A stretch of 64,000 nt of DNA. Source: Caballeronia hypogeia. Its GTDB lineage: Bacteria > Pseudomonadota > Gammaproteobacteria > Burkholderiales > Burkholderiaceae. The notes beneath the pieces are model-generated. The model made no database searches and was not told where the DNA came from. It saw only the letters and a list, made by a program, of their open reading frames with translations. Shown here piece by piece: positions 47,975 through 56,269 of the stretch. Numbering within the stretch: position 1 is the stretch's first letter; the number at the start of each line of letters is the position of its first letter. The stretch is taken from assembly GCF_001544875.2 (NCBI RefSeq), contig NZ_FCOA02000012.1:124001-188000 (forward strand). Reading direction: 5' to 3'. Made by a program: the position numbers and the translations under genes.

Positions 47975-49024
47975 ATGAGCACGCAACACCACGAAGAACA
48001 CGATTCCCACGACGGGCACGGTCACGCCCACGCGCACGACGGCCACGATCACAAAGGCCACGGCCACGGCCACGGCCACGGCCACGGCCACGGCCACGGC
48101 CACGGCCACGGCGCGGGCGGTCATCACCATCATCACGCGCCGCAGGAAGGGCAGGGGCGCACCTTCGCGCTCGCGGTCGGCCTGAACGTGCTGATCGTCG
48201 TCGTGCAGGCGATCTACGGCGTCCTCGCGCATTCCACCGCACTCCTCGCCGACGCCGGCCACAACCTCTCCGACGTGCTCGGCCTGCTGCTCGCGTGGGG
48301 CGCCGTCTGGCTCGGCCGCCGCCGTCCGAACGAGCGCTATACCTTCGGCCTGGGCAGCTCGTCGATTCTTGCATCGCTCGCGAATGCCGCCCTGTTGCTG
48401 TTCGCGTGCGGCGCGATCGTGCTCGAAGCGATCCAGCGCCTCATCAATCCCGCGCCGGTCGCGGGACTCGACGTGTTCGTCGTCGCGACCCTCGGCATGG
48501 TCGTGAACGGTTTCTCCGCGTGGCTCTTCATGCGCGGCAGCAAGGAAGACCTCAACGTGCGCGGCGCCTTCCTGCACATGGCCGCCGATGCCGCGATCTC
48601 CGCCGCCGTCGCGGTGAGCGGTCTCGTCATCCTGTTCACGGGATGGAGCTGGCTCGACCCGCTGATGAGCCTGATCGTCGTGTCGGTCATCGTCTGGGGC
48701 ACGTGGGGACTCGGGCGCGACGCGATGCGCCTCGCGATGGCGGCGGTTCCGCCGTCCGTCGATCTGGCGCGCATCGAAGGCTATCTGAAGCAGCTTCCCG
48801 GCGTGCGCGGCGTGCACGACCTGCACGTCTGGGCGCTGTCGACCACCGAGAACGCACTCACCGTGCATCTCGTGATGCCGGACGGCCATCCCGGCGACGC
48901 TTTCGTCCAGGGCGTCGTGATGACGCTGCGCCGCGATTACGCGATGCATCACGCGACCGTGCAGGTGGAGTTCGGCGGCGCCTGCGATGCCTGCGTGCTC
49001 GACGAGCGCGGCCACGCACACTGA
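47975..49024 (+). CDS. Cation diffusion facilitator (DmeF/ZitB-type) with His-rich N terminus
   Basis: A 349-residue inner-membrane metal(II)/H+ exchanger. Residues 1-52 are almost only His, Gly, Asp and Glu. Six helices follow; the metal site is given by ADAGHNLSDV in helix 2 and LHMAADAAIS in helix 5 (both H-x3-D). The C-terminal domain contains VHDLHVWALS, conserved in CDF cytosolic domains. Coupled to the alpha5-site ArsR regulator, it most likely exports Zn, Co or Ni. The His tract is encoded by perfect GGCCAC repeats. Confidence 0.93.
   Translation: MSTQHHEEHDSHDGHGHAHAHDGHDHKGHGHGHGHGHGHGHGHGHGAGGHHHHHAPQEGQGRTFALAVGLNVLIVVVQAIYGVLAHSTALLADAGHNLSDVLGLLLAWGAVWLGRRRPNERYTFGLGSSSILASLANAALLLFACGAIVLEAIQRLINPAPVAGLDVFVVATLGMVVNGFSAWLFMRGSKEDLNVRGAFLHMAADAAISAAVAVSGLVILFTGWSWLDPLMSLIVVSVIVWGTWGLGRDAMRLAMAAVPPSVDLARIEGYLKQLPGVRGVHDLHVWALSTTENALTVHLVMPDGHPGDAFVQGVVMTLRRDYAMHHATVQVEFGGACDACVLDERGHAH
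48056..48109 (+). repeat. Nine perfect GGCCAC hexanucleotide repeats coding Gly-His
   Basis: A 54-base run of nine identical GGCCAC units inside the CDF gene encodes the Gly-His tract. Such an in-frame microsatellite can gain or lose units without a frameshift and so vary the number of metal-binding His. Confidence 0.9.
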
Positions 49025-49093
49025 GCGCGGGCGCGCGTCGGATCAGAAGGGGCGGGCGTACACTAGACGTCGCGACGTTTCAGGGAGGACCGC

Positions 49094-50830
49094 ATGTTTG
49101 CGCCAAAGCTGAATCCGAACGACAAGCTGGACGTGGCGCCCGTTCTGATCGTCGGCGCCGGTCCGACGGGCCTTGCCGCCGCGATGAGCCTCGCGCGTGC
49201 ACACATTCCGGTGCGGCTGGCCGACAAGGCGCGCACGCCGTCGCCGCATTCGCGCGCCATCGGCATCCAGGCGCGCACGCTCGAACTTTTCGAGCAACAT
49301 CGGATCGTCAAGCCGTTTCTCGAACTCGGGCATCGGGCGCGCGTCGCGAATCTCTATTCGAACGGCCAGCGCCTCGCGCGGCTCGACTTCGATCCTTTGC
49401 AGACGCGCTATCCGTATCTGCTCTTTCTCGAACAATCGCAGACCGAACTGCTGCTCGCCGAACATCTCGCGGGGCTGCGCGTGCACATCGAGCGCGGCGT
49501 CGAACTGGTCGACGTTTCACAAGGTTCGGCCGGAGTGCAGGCCACGCTGCGTCATCCGAACGGCCGCGAAGAACTGCTGCGGCCTTCGTATCTGATCGCG
49601 GCGGACGGCGCGCATAGCTTCGTGCGGCATCGGCTGGGTATCGGCTTCGATGGCAAGACCTTCGACCAGACCTATCTGCTCGCCGATCTCCAGGCGGACT
49701 CCGACTGGCCCGACGACGAGTTCCATATCTTCGCGTCCGGCGAAGGGCTCGCCGCGCTCTTTCCGATGGGCAACGACCGCGCGCGCCTGATCGCCGATCT
49801 GCCCGCGCCCGTGGCGAGCGCGCTGAACGCCGACCGCACCAGGACCGGCCCGACGCTCGACGAATGCCGCGCGCTCATCGAGCGGCGCGTGCATCACAAG
49901 ATGACGCTGTCGAACCTGACGTGGTCGTCGTATTTCCATCTCAACAGCCGCATGGTGGACCGGCTGCGCGTGGAGCGCGTCTTTCTCGCGGGCGATTCGG
50001 CGCACGTGCACAGCCCGGCCGGCGCGCAGGGCATGAACACCGGCATTCAGGAAGCCTTCAATCTCGGCTGGAAGATCGCGCGCATGCTCGCGGGCGGCGC
50101 GCCCGAGCGGCTCCTCGACAGCTATCACACCGAGCGGCATCCGATCGAGCGCGACGTGTTGCGCCAGACCAGCATGCTCACGCAGATGGCCGGCGCCGAG
50201 CATGGCCCGATGAAGCTGATGCGCGAGCACGTGATGCCGGCGCTCGCGGCGATCGGCCCGTTGCGCGACGCGATGCGGCGCACCGTGAGCGAACTGTCGA
50301 TCAACTATCGCAAGAGCCCGCTCACGCTGGAACGTCTGCTCGACGGCGGCCCGCGCGCGGGGGAACGCGCACCCGATGCGCGCGTGCATGTCGTGGACGG
50401 GCCGCTCGGGCGCGTGCCGGGTGTCGGTTGTCTGTACGACCTGCATGACCCCGGCTGCTTCTCGCTGTTTCTGCTGGTGAGCCCGTCGGGCGAGGATGAC
50501 ATCGCGCTTGCGCCCGCGACCATCACCGTTGCGCACGCGATGCGTGACCCGGACCTCGACGGCCTCGCGAAATCCATCGAAGCGATCCTGCCGAATGCAG
50601 TGCGCATCTGGCGCATCACCGACACGCACGGCGACGGCGCGCATTCGCTCACCGACAACTACGGCCGCACGCGTCCCGCGTTCTATCTCGTGCGTCCCGA
50701 TGGCTATATCGCCGCGCGCGGCCGCGCGCCATCGGATGTGCATGGCTTGCTGCGTCATTGCGAGCTGTGGTTCGGCGCACAGGACACGAGCGCCGAACGG
50801 CAGACGGAGCGCGAATATCGCGAGGACTGA
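49094..50830 (+). CDS. FAD-dependent monooxygenase (PheA/TfdB/MhpA-like)
   Basis: A 578-residue class A flavoprotein hydroxylase. VLIVGAGPTGLAAAMSLA is the dinucleotide-binding loop, YLIAADGAHSFVRHRLG the DG motif, and FLAGDSAHVHSPAGAQGMNTGIQEA the GD motif; the last 160 residues form the thioredoxin-like domain of phenol hydroxylase relatives. AGGGAGG precedes the ATG. It stands alone between a CDF gene and the formate dehydrogenase cluster, so its aromatic substrate cannot be inferred. Confidence 0.88.
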   Translation: MFAPKLNPNDKLDVAPVLIVGAGPTGLAAAMSLARAHIPVRLADKARTPSPHSRAIGIQARTLELFEQHRIVKPFLELGHRARVANLYSNGQRLARLDFDPLQTRYPYLLFLEQSQTELLLAEHLAGLRVHIERGVELVDVSQGSAGVQATLRHPNGREELLRPSYLIAADGAHSFVRHRLGIGFDGKTFDQTYLLADLQADSDWPDDEFHIFASGEGLAALFPMGNDRARLIADLPAPVASALNADRTRTGPTLDECRALIERRVHHKMTLSNLTWSSYFHLNSRMVDRLRVERVFLAGDSAHVHSPAGAQGMNTGIQEAFNLGWKIARMLAGGAPERLLDSYHTERHPIERDVLRQTSMLTQMAGAEHGPMKLMREHVMPALAAIGPLRDAMRRTVSELSINYRKSPLTLERLLDGGPRAGERAPDARVHVVDGPLGRVPGVGCLYDLHDPGCFSLFLLVSPSGEDDIALAPATITVAHAMRDPDLDGLAKSIEAILPNAVRIWRITDTHGDGAHSLTDNYGRTRPAFYLVRPDGYIAARGRAPSDVHGLLRHCELWFGAQDTSAERQTEREYRED

Positions 50831-50836
50831 AAAGCG

Positions 50837-50862
50837 ACAAGCCCCGCGAGAGCGGGGCTTGT
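50837..50862. terminator. Hairpin between convergent monooxygenase and fdsD genes
   Basis: ACAAGCCCCGC and GCGGGGCTTGT are perfect 11-bp arms around GAGA. It can serve both the rightward monooxygenase and the leftward formate dehydrogenase operon. Confidence 0.8.
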
Positions 50863-50892
50863 GCGTCGAGACAAAGAAAGCGGCCCGAAGCG

Positions 50893-51138
50893 TCAGGCTG
50901 GCGCCGTCTTAGGCTGCAGATCCTCCTTGTGCAGGTTCAGCGCTTCGAGCACGATCGGCTCGATCGTCGCGCTCGCTTCCGGGTTCTCCAGTGCGGCGAG
51001 AATCGCGAGCCGCATGCGCGGCTCCCAGAAGCGGCGGATATGATCCGCGATATTGTCCACCGCTTCGGCGCGATCCGGCATCGAATCGAAGAACTCGCCG
51101 ATGCGGTTCGCCATCTCGATCAGGTTATCGACATCCAT
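50893..51138 (-). CDS. fdsD: Formate dehydrogenase delta subunit
   Basis: An 81-residue small subunit of the soluble NAD-dependent formate dehydrogenase. DNLIEMANRIGEFFDSMPDR and HIRRFWEPRMRLAIL are the conserved FdsD segments. Its exact task (assembly or stability of the complex) is not settled. It follows fdsA by only 3 bases; the fdsC gene that often separates them is missing here. Confidence 0.92.
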   Translation of the reverse strand: MDVDNLIEMANRIGEFFDSMPDRAEAVDNIADHIRRFWEPRMRLAILAALENPEASATIEPIVLEALNLHKEDLQPKTAPA

Positions 51139-51141
51139 TGC

Positions 51142-54072
51142 TTATTTTCCTGAAATGGTCGGCGCGACGTCGCGCATGTTCATCAGCTCGAGCTGCTGCG
51201 TGTTGAAGCGCGAGTAGTCCTTCTGCCATTGCGACGGCTGTTCCACCGGCATGACCTGCACCGCCGTCACCTTGTACTCCGGACAGTTCGTCGCCCAGTC
51301 GGACGAATCCGTCGTGATGACGTTCGCGCCCGATTCGGGGAAGTGGAACGTCGTGTACACGACGCCCGGCTGCATGCGCTCCGAGATCTTCGCGCGCAGC
51401 ACGGTCTGACCCGCGCGCGACTCGATACCCACCCAGTCGTCCATCTTGATGCCGCGATCTTCCGCGTCCACCGGATGAATCTCCAGCCGGTCCTCGTCGT
51501 GCCACTTCGAGTTCTCGGTGCGCCGCGTCTGCGCGCCGACGTTGTACTGCGACAGGATGCGCCCGGTCGTCAGCAAGAGCGGATACTTGCGCGTGACCTT
51601 CTCCGGCGTCGCGATGAACTTGGTGATGACGAAGTGTCCCTTGCCGCGCACGAATTCATCGATGTGCATGGTCGGCGTGCCGTCCGGCGCCTTCTCGTTG
51701 CACGGCCACTGAATGCTGCCCAGTTCGTCGATGCGGTCGAAGGAAACGCCATGGAACGTCGGCGTGAGACGCGCGATCTCGTCCATGATCTCGGACGGGT
51801 TCGCGTAGTTCATCTCGTAGCCGAGCGCGCGCGAGAGCTTGATCGTCACTTCCCAGTCGGAGAGGCCGGCGAGCGGCGGCATCACCTTGCGCACGCGCGA
51901 GATGCGGCGCTCGGCGTTGGTGAAGGTGCCGTCCTTCTCCAGGAAGGTCGAACCCGGCAGCAGCACGTGCGCGTACTTCGCCGTTTCGTTCAGGAAGATG
52001 TCCTGCACGACGATGCACTCCATCGACGACAGCGCCGCGCCGACATGCTGCGTGTTCGGATCGGACTGGACGATGTCCTCGCCCTGGCAATAGAGGCCCA
52101 TGAAGGTGCCGTGGAGCGCGGCATCGAACATGTTCGGGATGCGCAGGCCCGGCTCCGGCTGGAGCTTCACGTCCCACGCTTCCTCGAAGAGCGAGCGCAC
52201 GGCAGCGTCGCCGATATGGCGATAGCCCGGCAACTCGTGCGGGAACGAGCCCATGTCGCACGAGCCCTGCACGTTGTTCTGGCCGCGCAGCGGATTCACG
52301 CCGACGCCTTCGCGGCCGATGTTGCCCGTGGCCATCGCGAGGTTCGCGATGCCCATGACGGTCGTCGAGCCTTGCGCATGCTCGGTCACGCCGAGGCCGT
52401 AGTAGATCGCGCCGTTGCCGCCCGTCGCATAGGCGCGCGCGGCTTCGCGGACCTTGTTCGCGGGCACGCCGGTGATCGCTTCCATCGCTTCCGGCGAATT
52501 TTCCTCGCGCGCGACGAACTCGCGCCATTGATCGAACGCGCGCGCCTCGCAACGCTCGGCGATGAAATCTTCCTTCAGCAGGCCTTCCGTGACGATCACG
52601 TGCGCGAGCGAGTTGACCATCGCGACGTTCGTGCCGGGACGCAACTGCAGGTGATACTGCGCCTTCACGTGCGGCGTATCGACGATATCGATGCGGCGCG
52701 GATCGATCACGATCAGCTTGGCGCCTTCGCGCACGCGGCGCTTCAGACGCGAACCGAAGACGGGGTGGCCATCGGTCGGATTCGCGCCGATCACGATGAT
52801 CACGTCCGACTGCTCGATCGACGCGAAGGTCTGCGTGCCGGCAGATTCGCCGAGCGTGGTCTTGAGGCCGTAGCCTGTCGGCGAATGGCACACGCGCGCG
52901 CAGGTGTCGACGTTGTTGTTGCCGAACGCGGCGCGCACGAGCTTCTGCACGAGATACGTCTCTTCGTTCGTGCAGCGCGACGAGGTGATGCCGCCGATCG
53001 AGTCGCGTCCGTACTTGTCCTGGATGCGGCGGAATTCGCTCGCCGCGTAGTTGATCGCTTCTTCCCACGACACTTCGCGCCACGGATCGGTGATCTTCGC
53101 GCGGATCATCGGCTTCTTGATGCGGTCCTTGTGCGTCGCGTAGCCCCATGCGAAGCGGCCCTTCACGCACGCGTGACCTTCGTTCGCCTGGCCGTTCTTG
53201 TTCGGCGTCATGCGCACGACGGTGTTGCCCTTCATCTCCGCCTTGAGCGAGCAGCCGACGCCGCAGTACGCGCAGGTCGTGATCGCCGAATGTTCGGCCT
53301 GACCGAGCATGATGACGCTCTTTTCCTGTAGCGTCGCGGTCGGGCACGCGGCGACGCACGCGCCGCACGACACGCATTCCGACTCCATGAACGGCACGTT
53401 TTCGCTCGCCGCCACGCGCGATTCGAAGCCGCGTCCCGCGATGGTCAGCGCGAACGTGCCTTGCGTTTCCTCGCACGCGCGCACGCAGCGGTTGCAGACG
53501 ATGCACTTCGACGGATCGTAGGTGAAGTACGGATTCGACTCGTCCTTCTTGTCCTTCAGATGGTTCGCGCCTTCGTAGCCGTAGCGCACTTCACGCAGGC
53601 CGACCACGCCCGCCATGTCCTGCAGTTCGCAGTCGCCGTTTGCGGGGCAGGTGAGGCAGTCGAGCGGGTGATCGGAGATGTAGAGCTCCATCACGTTCTT
53701 GCGCAGCGATTGCAGCTTGTCGCTTTGCGTGCGCACTTTCATGCCGGCTTCGACCGGCGTCGTGCACGAAGCCGGGTAACCGCGCTTGCCTTCGATCTCG
53801 ACGAGGCACAGACGGCACGAGCCCCACGGCTCCAGCGAATCCGTCGCGCAGAGCTTCGGCACGTTGACGCCGGCTTCGATCGACGCGCGCATCACGGAGG
53901 TGCCCGCGGGAACCGTCACGCTCTGGCCGTCGATTTCCAGCGTCACGTCGGTATCGGCATGACGCAGCGGCGTGCCGTAGTCGGTTTCGTCGAGCGGATC
54001 GCGGCGCTGCACCGACGCCGCGCTCTTGCACGCGCAGTTGCCCGAGCCGCAGCCGTTGTTGGTGTTGGACAT
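51142..54072 (-). CDS. fdsA: NAD-dependent formate dehydrogenase alpha (molybdenum) subunit
   Basis: A 976-residue catalytic subunit oxidising formate to CO2. Domain order: N-terminal [2Fe-2S] ferredoxin (CATDSLEPWGSCRLCLVEIEG), a His-Cys 4Fe-4S segment, two [4Fe-4S] clusters (CIVCNRCVRACEETQG and CVSCGACVAACP), then the molybdopterin domain with its own cluster (CAYCGVGCSL). The molybdenum ligand is the Cys in ARVCHSPTGYG near residue 393. An Ala/Cys/Ser-rich N terminus and full length match FdsA. Confidence 0.97.
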   Translation of the reverse strand: MSNTNNGCGSGNCACKSAASVQRRDPLDETDYGTPLRHADTDVTLEIDGQSVTVPAGTSVMRASIEAGVNVPKLCATDSLEPWGSCRLCLVEIEGKRGYPASCTTPVEAGMKVRTQSDKLQSLRKNVMELYISDHPLDCLTCPANGDCELQDMAGVVGLREVRYGYEGANHLKDKKDESNPYFTYDPSKCIVCNRCVRACEETQGTFALTIAGRGFESRVAASENVPFMESECVSCGACVAACPTATLQEKSVIMLGQAEHSAITTCAYCGVGCSLKAEMKGNTVVRMTPNKNGQANEGHACVKGRFAWGYATHKDRIKKPMIRAKITDPWREVSWEEAINYAASEFRRIQDKYGRDSIGGITSSRCTNEETYLVQKLVRAAFGNNNVDTCARVCHSPTGYGLKTTLGESAGTQTFASIEQSDVIIVIGANPTDGHPVFGSRLKRRVREGAKLIVIDPRRIDIVDTPHVKAQYHLQLRPGTNVAMVNSLAHVIVTEGLLKEDFIAERCEARAFDQWREFVAREENSPEAMEAITGVPANKVREAARAYATGGNGAIYYGLGVTEHAQGSTTVMGIANLAMATGNIGREGVGVNPLRGQNNVQGSCDMGSFPHELPGYRHIGDAAVRSLFEEAWDVKLQPEPGLRIPNMFDAALHGTFMGLYCQGEDIVQSDPNTQHVGAALSSMECIVVQDIFLNETAKYAHVLLPGSTFLEKDGTFTNAERRISRVRKVMPPLAGLSDWEVTIKLSRALGYEMNYANPSEIMDEIARLTPTFHGVSFDRIDELGSIQWPCNEKAPDGTPTMHIDEFVRGKGHFVITKFIATPEKVTRKYPLLLTTGRILSQYNVGAQTRRTENSKWHDEDRLEIHPVDAEDRGIKMDDWVGIESRAGQTVLRAKISERMQPGVVYTTFHFPESGANVITTDSSDWATNCPEYKVTAVQVMPVEQPSQWQKDYSRFNTQQLELMNMRDVAPTISGK

Positions 54073-54090
54073 TGTGTTGTCTCCTGTTCT

Positions 54091-55647
54091 TTACGCCGCT
54101 TTCTGCGCCGGCGTGCGCGGCAAGCCGAAATCTTCGGGGAAGTGATCGAGCGCGGACACGACCGGGAACGGCGTCATGCCGCCCATCGCGCAGAGCGAGC
54201 CTGACACCATCGTGTCGCACAGTTCGCGCAACAGCGTGATCTGCTTCACCGACGTGTCGCCCTCGCGGATCTTCGCGATGACTTCCTCGCCGCGTGTCGA
54301 GCCAATGCGGCACGGCGTGCATTTCCCGCACGATTCGATCGCGCAGAAGTGCATCGCGTATTGCGCGAGCTCGGCCAGGTTCGAAGTGTCGTCATGCACG
54401 ACGAGACCGCCGTGGCCGACCACCGCGCCGACCTTCGCGTATTCCTCGTAGTCGATCGGAATGTCCCACTGGCTCTCGGGCAGATAAGTGCCGAGCGGGC
54501 CGCCCACCTGCACCGCGCGCGCCGGACGGCCGCTCGCCGTGCCGTCGCCGTAGGTGTAGAGGAGTTCGCGCAGCGTCACGCCGAACGCCAGTTCGACCAG
54601 TCCGCCTTGCTTCACGTTGCCTGCGATCTGGAAGGGCAGCGTGCCGCGCGAGCGGCCCATGCCGTAGTCGCGATAGAACGCCGCGCCCTTCGCGAAGATG
54701 ATCGGCACGGTCGCGAGCGTGATGACGTTGTTGATCACCGTGGGCTTGCCGTACAGGCCGACCAGCGCCGGCACCGGCGGCTTCGCGCGCACGATGCCAC
54801 GCTTGCCTTCGAGCGATTCGAGCAGCGCCGTTTCCTCGCCGCACACATACGAGCCCGCGCCCTTCGCGACATACAGTTCGAATGCGTGCGAGGTGCCGAG
54901 CACGCTCGCGCCGAGCCAGCCCGCGTCGCGCGCCTTTTCGATGGCGCGATTCAACGTCGCGATCGAATGCGGATATTCGCTGCGCACGTAGATGTAGCCC
55001 TTCGTCGCGCCCGTCGACACACCCGCGATGATCATGCCTTCGATCAGCATGTACGGATCGCTTTCCATGACGAGGCGGTCGGAGAAGGTGCCGGAATCGC
55101 CTTCGTCGGCATTGCAGACGATGTACTTCTGGTCCGCGTATGCCGCGCGCACGGTCTTCCACTTGATCGCCGCCGGGAACGCCGCACCGCCGCGGCCGCG
55201 CAGGCCGGATTCGAGCAGCGACTCGATCACGGCGTCGCCGTTCATGTCGAGCACGTTGCGCAAGCCTTGCAGCCCGCCGAGTGCGACGTAGTCGTCCGTC
55301 GACAGCGGGTCCGTCAAGCCGATGCGCGCGAACGTCAGGCGCTGCTGGCTCTTCAGATAAGGAATCTCGTCGACGACGCCCACGTTCTTCTCGTGCGCCT
55401 TGCCTTCGTGAAAGCCCGCATCGAACAGCGCGGCGACGTCTTCCGCTTCGACGTTCGCGTAGCCGATGCGACCTTGCTCCGTTTCCACTTCCACGAGCGG
55501 TTCGAGATAGAACAGCCCGCGTGAGCCGTTGCGCACGAGCTGCACGTCGAGCCCGCGCTTCTGCGCTTCGCTCGCGACGGCTTTGGCCACGGCTTCGGCG
55601 CCCAACGCGAGCGCCGCGGAATCGATGGGTACGTAGATGCGCGTCAT
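54091..55647 (-). CDS. fdsB: Formate dehydrogenase beta subunit (NuoF-like, FMN/NADH)
   Basis: A 518-residue electron-output subunit. A thioredoxin-like N-terminal part (residues 1-130) precedes the NuoF core: SGLRGRGGAAFPAAIKWK and NADEGDSGTFSDR bind FMN and NADH, and ESCGKCTPCRIGS binds a [4Fe-4S] cluster. It overlaps the fdsG stop by 4 bases and lies 18 bases before fdsA. Confidence 0.97.
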   Translation of the reverse strand: MTRIYVPIDSAALALGAEAVAKAVASEAQKRGLDVQLVRNGSRGLFYLEPLVEVETEQGRIGYANVEAEDVAALFDAGFHEGKAHEKNVGVVDEIPYLKSQQRLTFARIGLTDPLSTDDYVALGGLQGLRNVLDMNGDAVIESLLESGLRGRGGAAFPAAIKWKTVRAAYADQKYIVCNADEGDSGTFSDRLVMESDPYMLIEGMIIAGVSTGATKGYIYVRSEYPHSIATLNRAIEKARDAGWLGASVLGTSHAFELYVAKGAGSYVCGEETALLESLEGKRGIVRAKPPVPALVGLYGKPTVINNVITLATVPIIFAKGAAFYRDYGMGRSRGTLPFQIAGNVKQGGLVELAFGVTLRELLYTYGDGTASGRPARAVQVGGPLGTYLPESQWDIPIDYEEYAKVGAVVGHGGLVVHDDTSNLAELAQYAMHFCAIESCGKCTPCRIGSTRGEEVIAKIREGDTSVKQITLLRELCDTMVSGSLCAMGGMTPFPVVSALDHFPEDFGLPRTPAQKAA

Positions 55648-56141
55648 GCCGTCACCTCCGTCTTGTCGCCGACCTTGGCCTGCGCGGCGGCATAAAGACG
55701 ATCGAACTTCGCGGGCGTCACGCGCGCGTGCAGTTCACCGTTGATCATCATCGACGGCGACAGCGCGCACTGGCCGAGGCAATACACCGATTCGAGCTCG
55801 GTGTCTTCGGCGTGACCGCTGTCGAAGCGGCAACCCGTATGCCCTTCGATGTGTTCCTTCAGCGCTTCTGTGCCCATGCTGCGGCATGCTTCCGCGCGGC
55901 AGAGCTGCACGGTGACATGCGCGGGCGGCGCGGAACGGAAGTGGTGATAGTAGGTGATGACGCCATGCACCTCTGCTCGCGAGAGCGATAGCGCCTGCGC
56001 GAGCGGCGCGACGGTAGACTCCGGCACGTAGCCGATTTCGTCCTGGATGGCGTGAAGAATGGACATGAGCGTCGCGCCCTGTACGGCGTGGCGACGCACC
56101 AGCTCAGCGGATGCAGCGGCGGATAGCTGCGGATGTGTCAT
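55644..56141 (-). CDS. fdsG: Formate dehydrogenase gamma subunit (NuoE-like)
   Basis: A 165-residue [2Fe-2S] subunit. Cluster Cys occur in QLCRAEACRSMG and YCLGQCALSPSMMI, as in NuoE. GGAGG lies six bases before the ATG at 56141. It is the first gene of fdsGBAD and is divergent from the regulator gene. Confidence 0.95.
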   Translation of the reverse strand: MTHPQLSAAASAELVRRHAVQGATLMSILHAIQDEIGYVPESTVAPLAQALSLSRAEVHGVITYYHHFRSAPPAHVTVQLCRAEACRSMGTEALKEHIEGHTGCRFDSGHAEDTELESVYCLGQCALSPSMMINGELHARVTPAKFDRLYAAAQAKVGDKTEVTA

Positions 56142-56269
56142 GGGGCTCCTCCAACGCTCGGCATATGTTTTGTTAGCGCATATTTGAATCGATATAATCT
56201 GGGGTGCCGAGCCTGTAAAAGAACAATAGGCGTCGTGATATATCTTGGCAATAGGAAGGGGGAGTGCAT

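Noticed and set aside
48056-48109. Tandem GGCCAC units as a CRISPR-like or phage repeat
   Set aside because: Units are contiguous without spacers and lie in frame inside the His-rich start of a CDF gene.
51229-53331. A 700-codon open frame on the plus strand opposite fdsA
   Set aside because: fdsA is unmistakable on the other strand; the opposite frame is Arg/Asp/His-rich with no motif and no ribosome-binding site.
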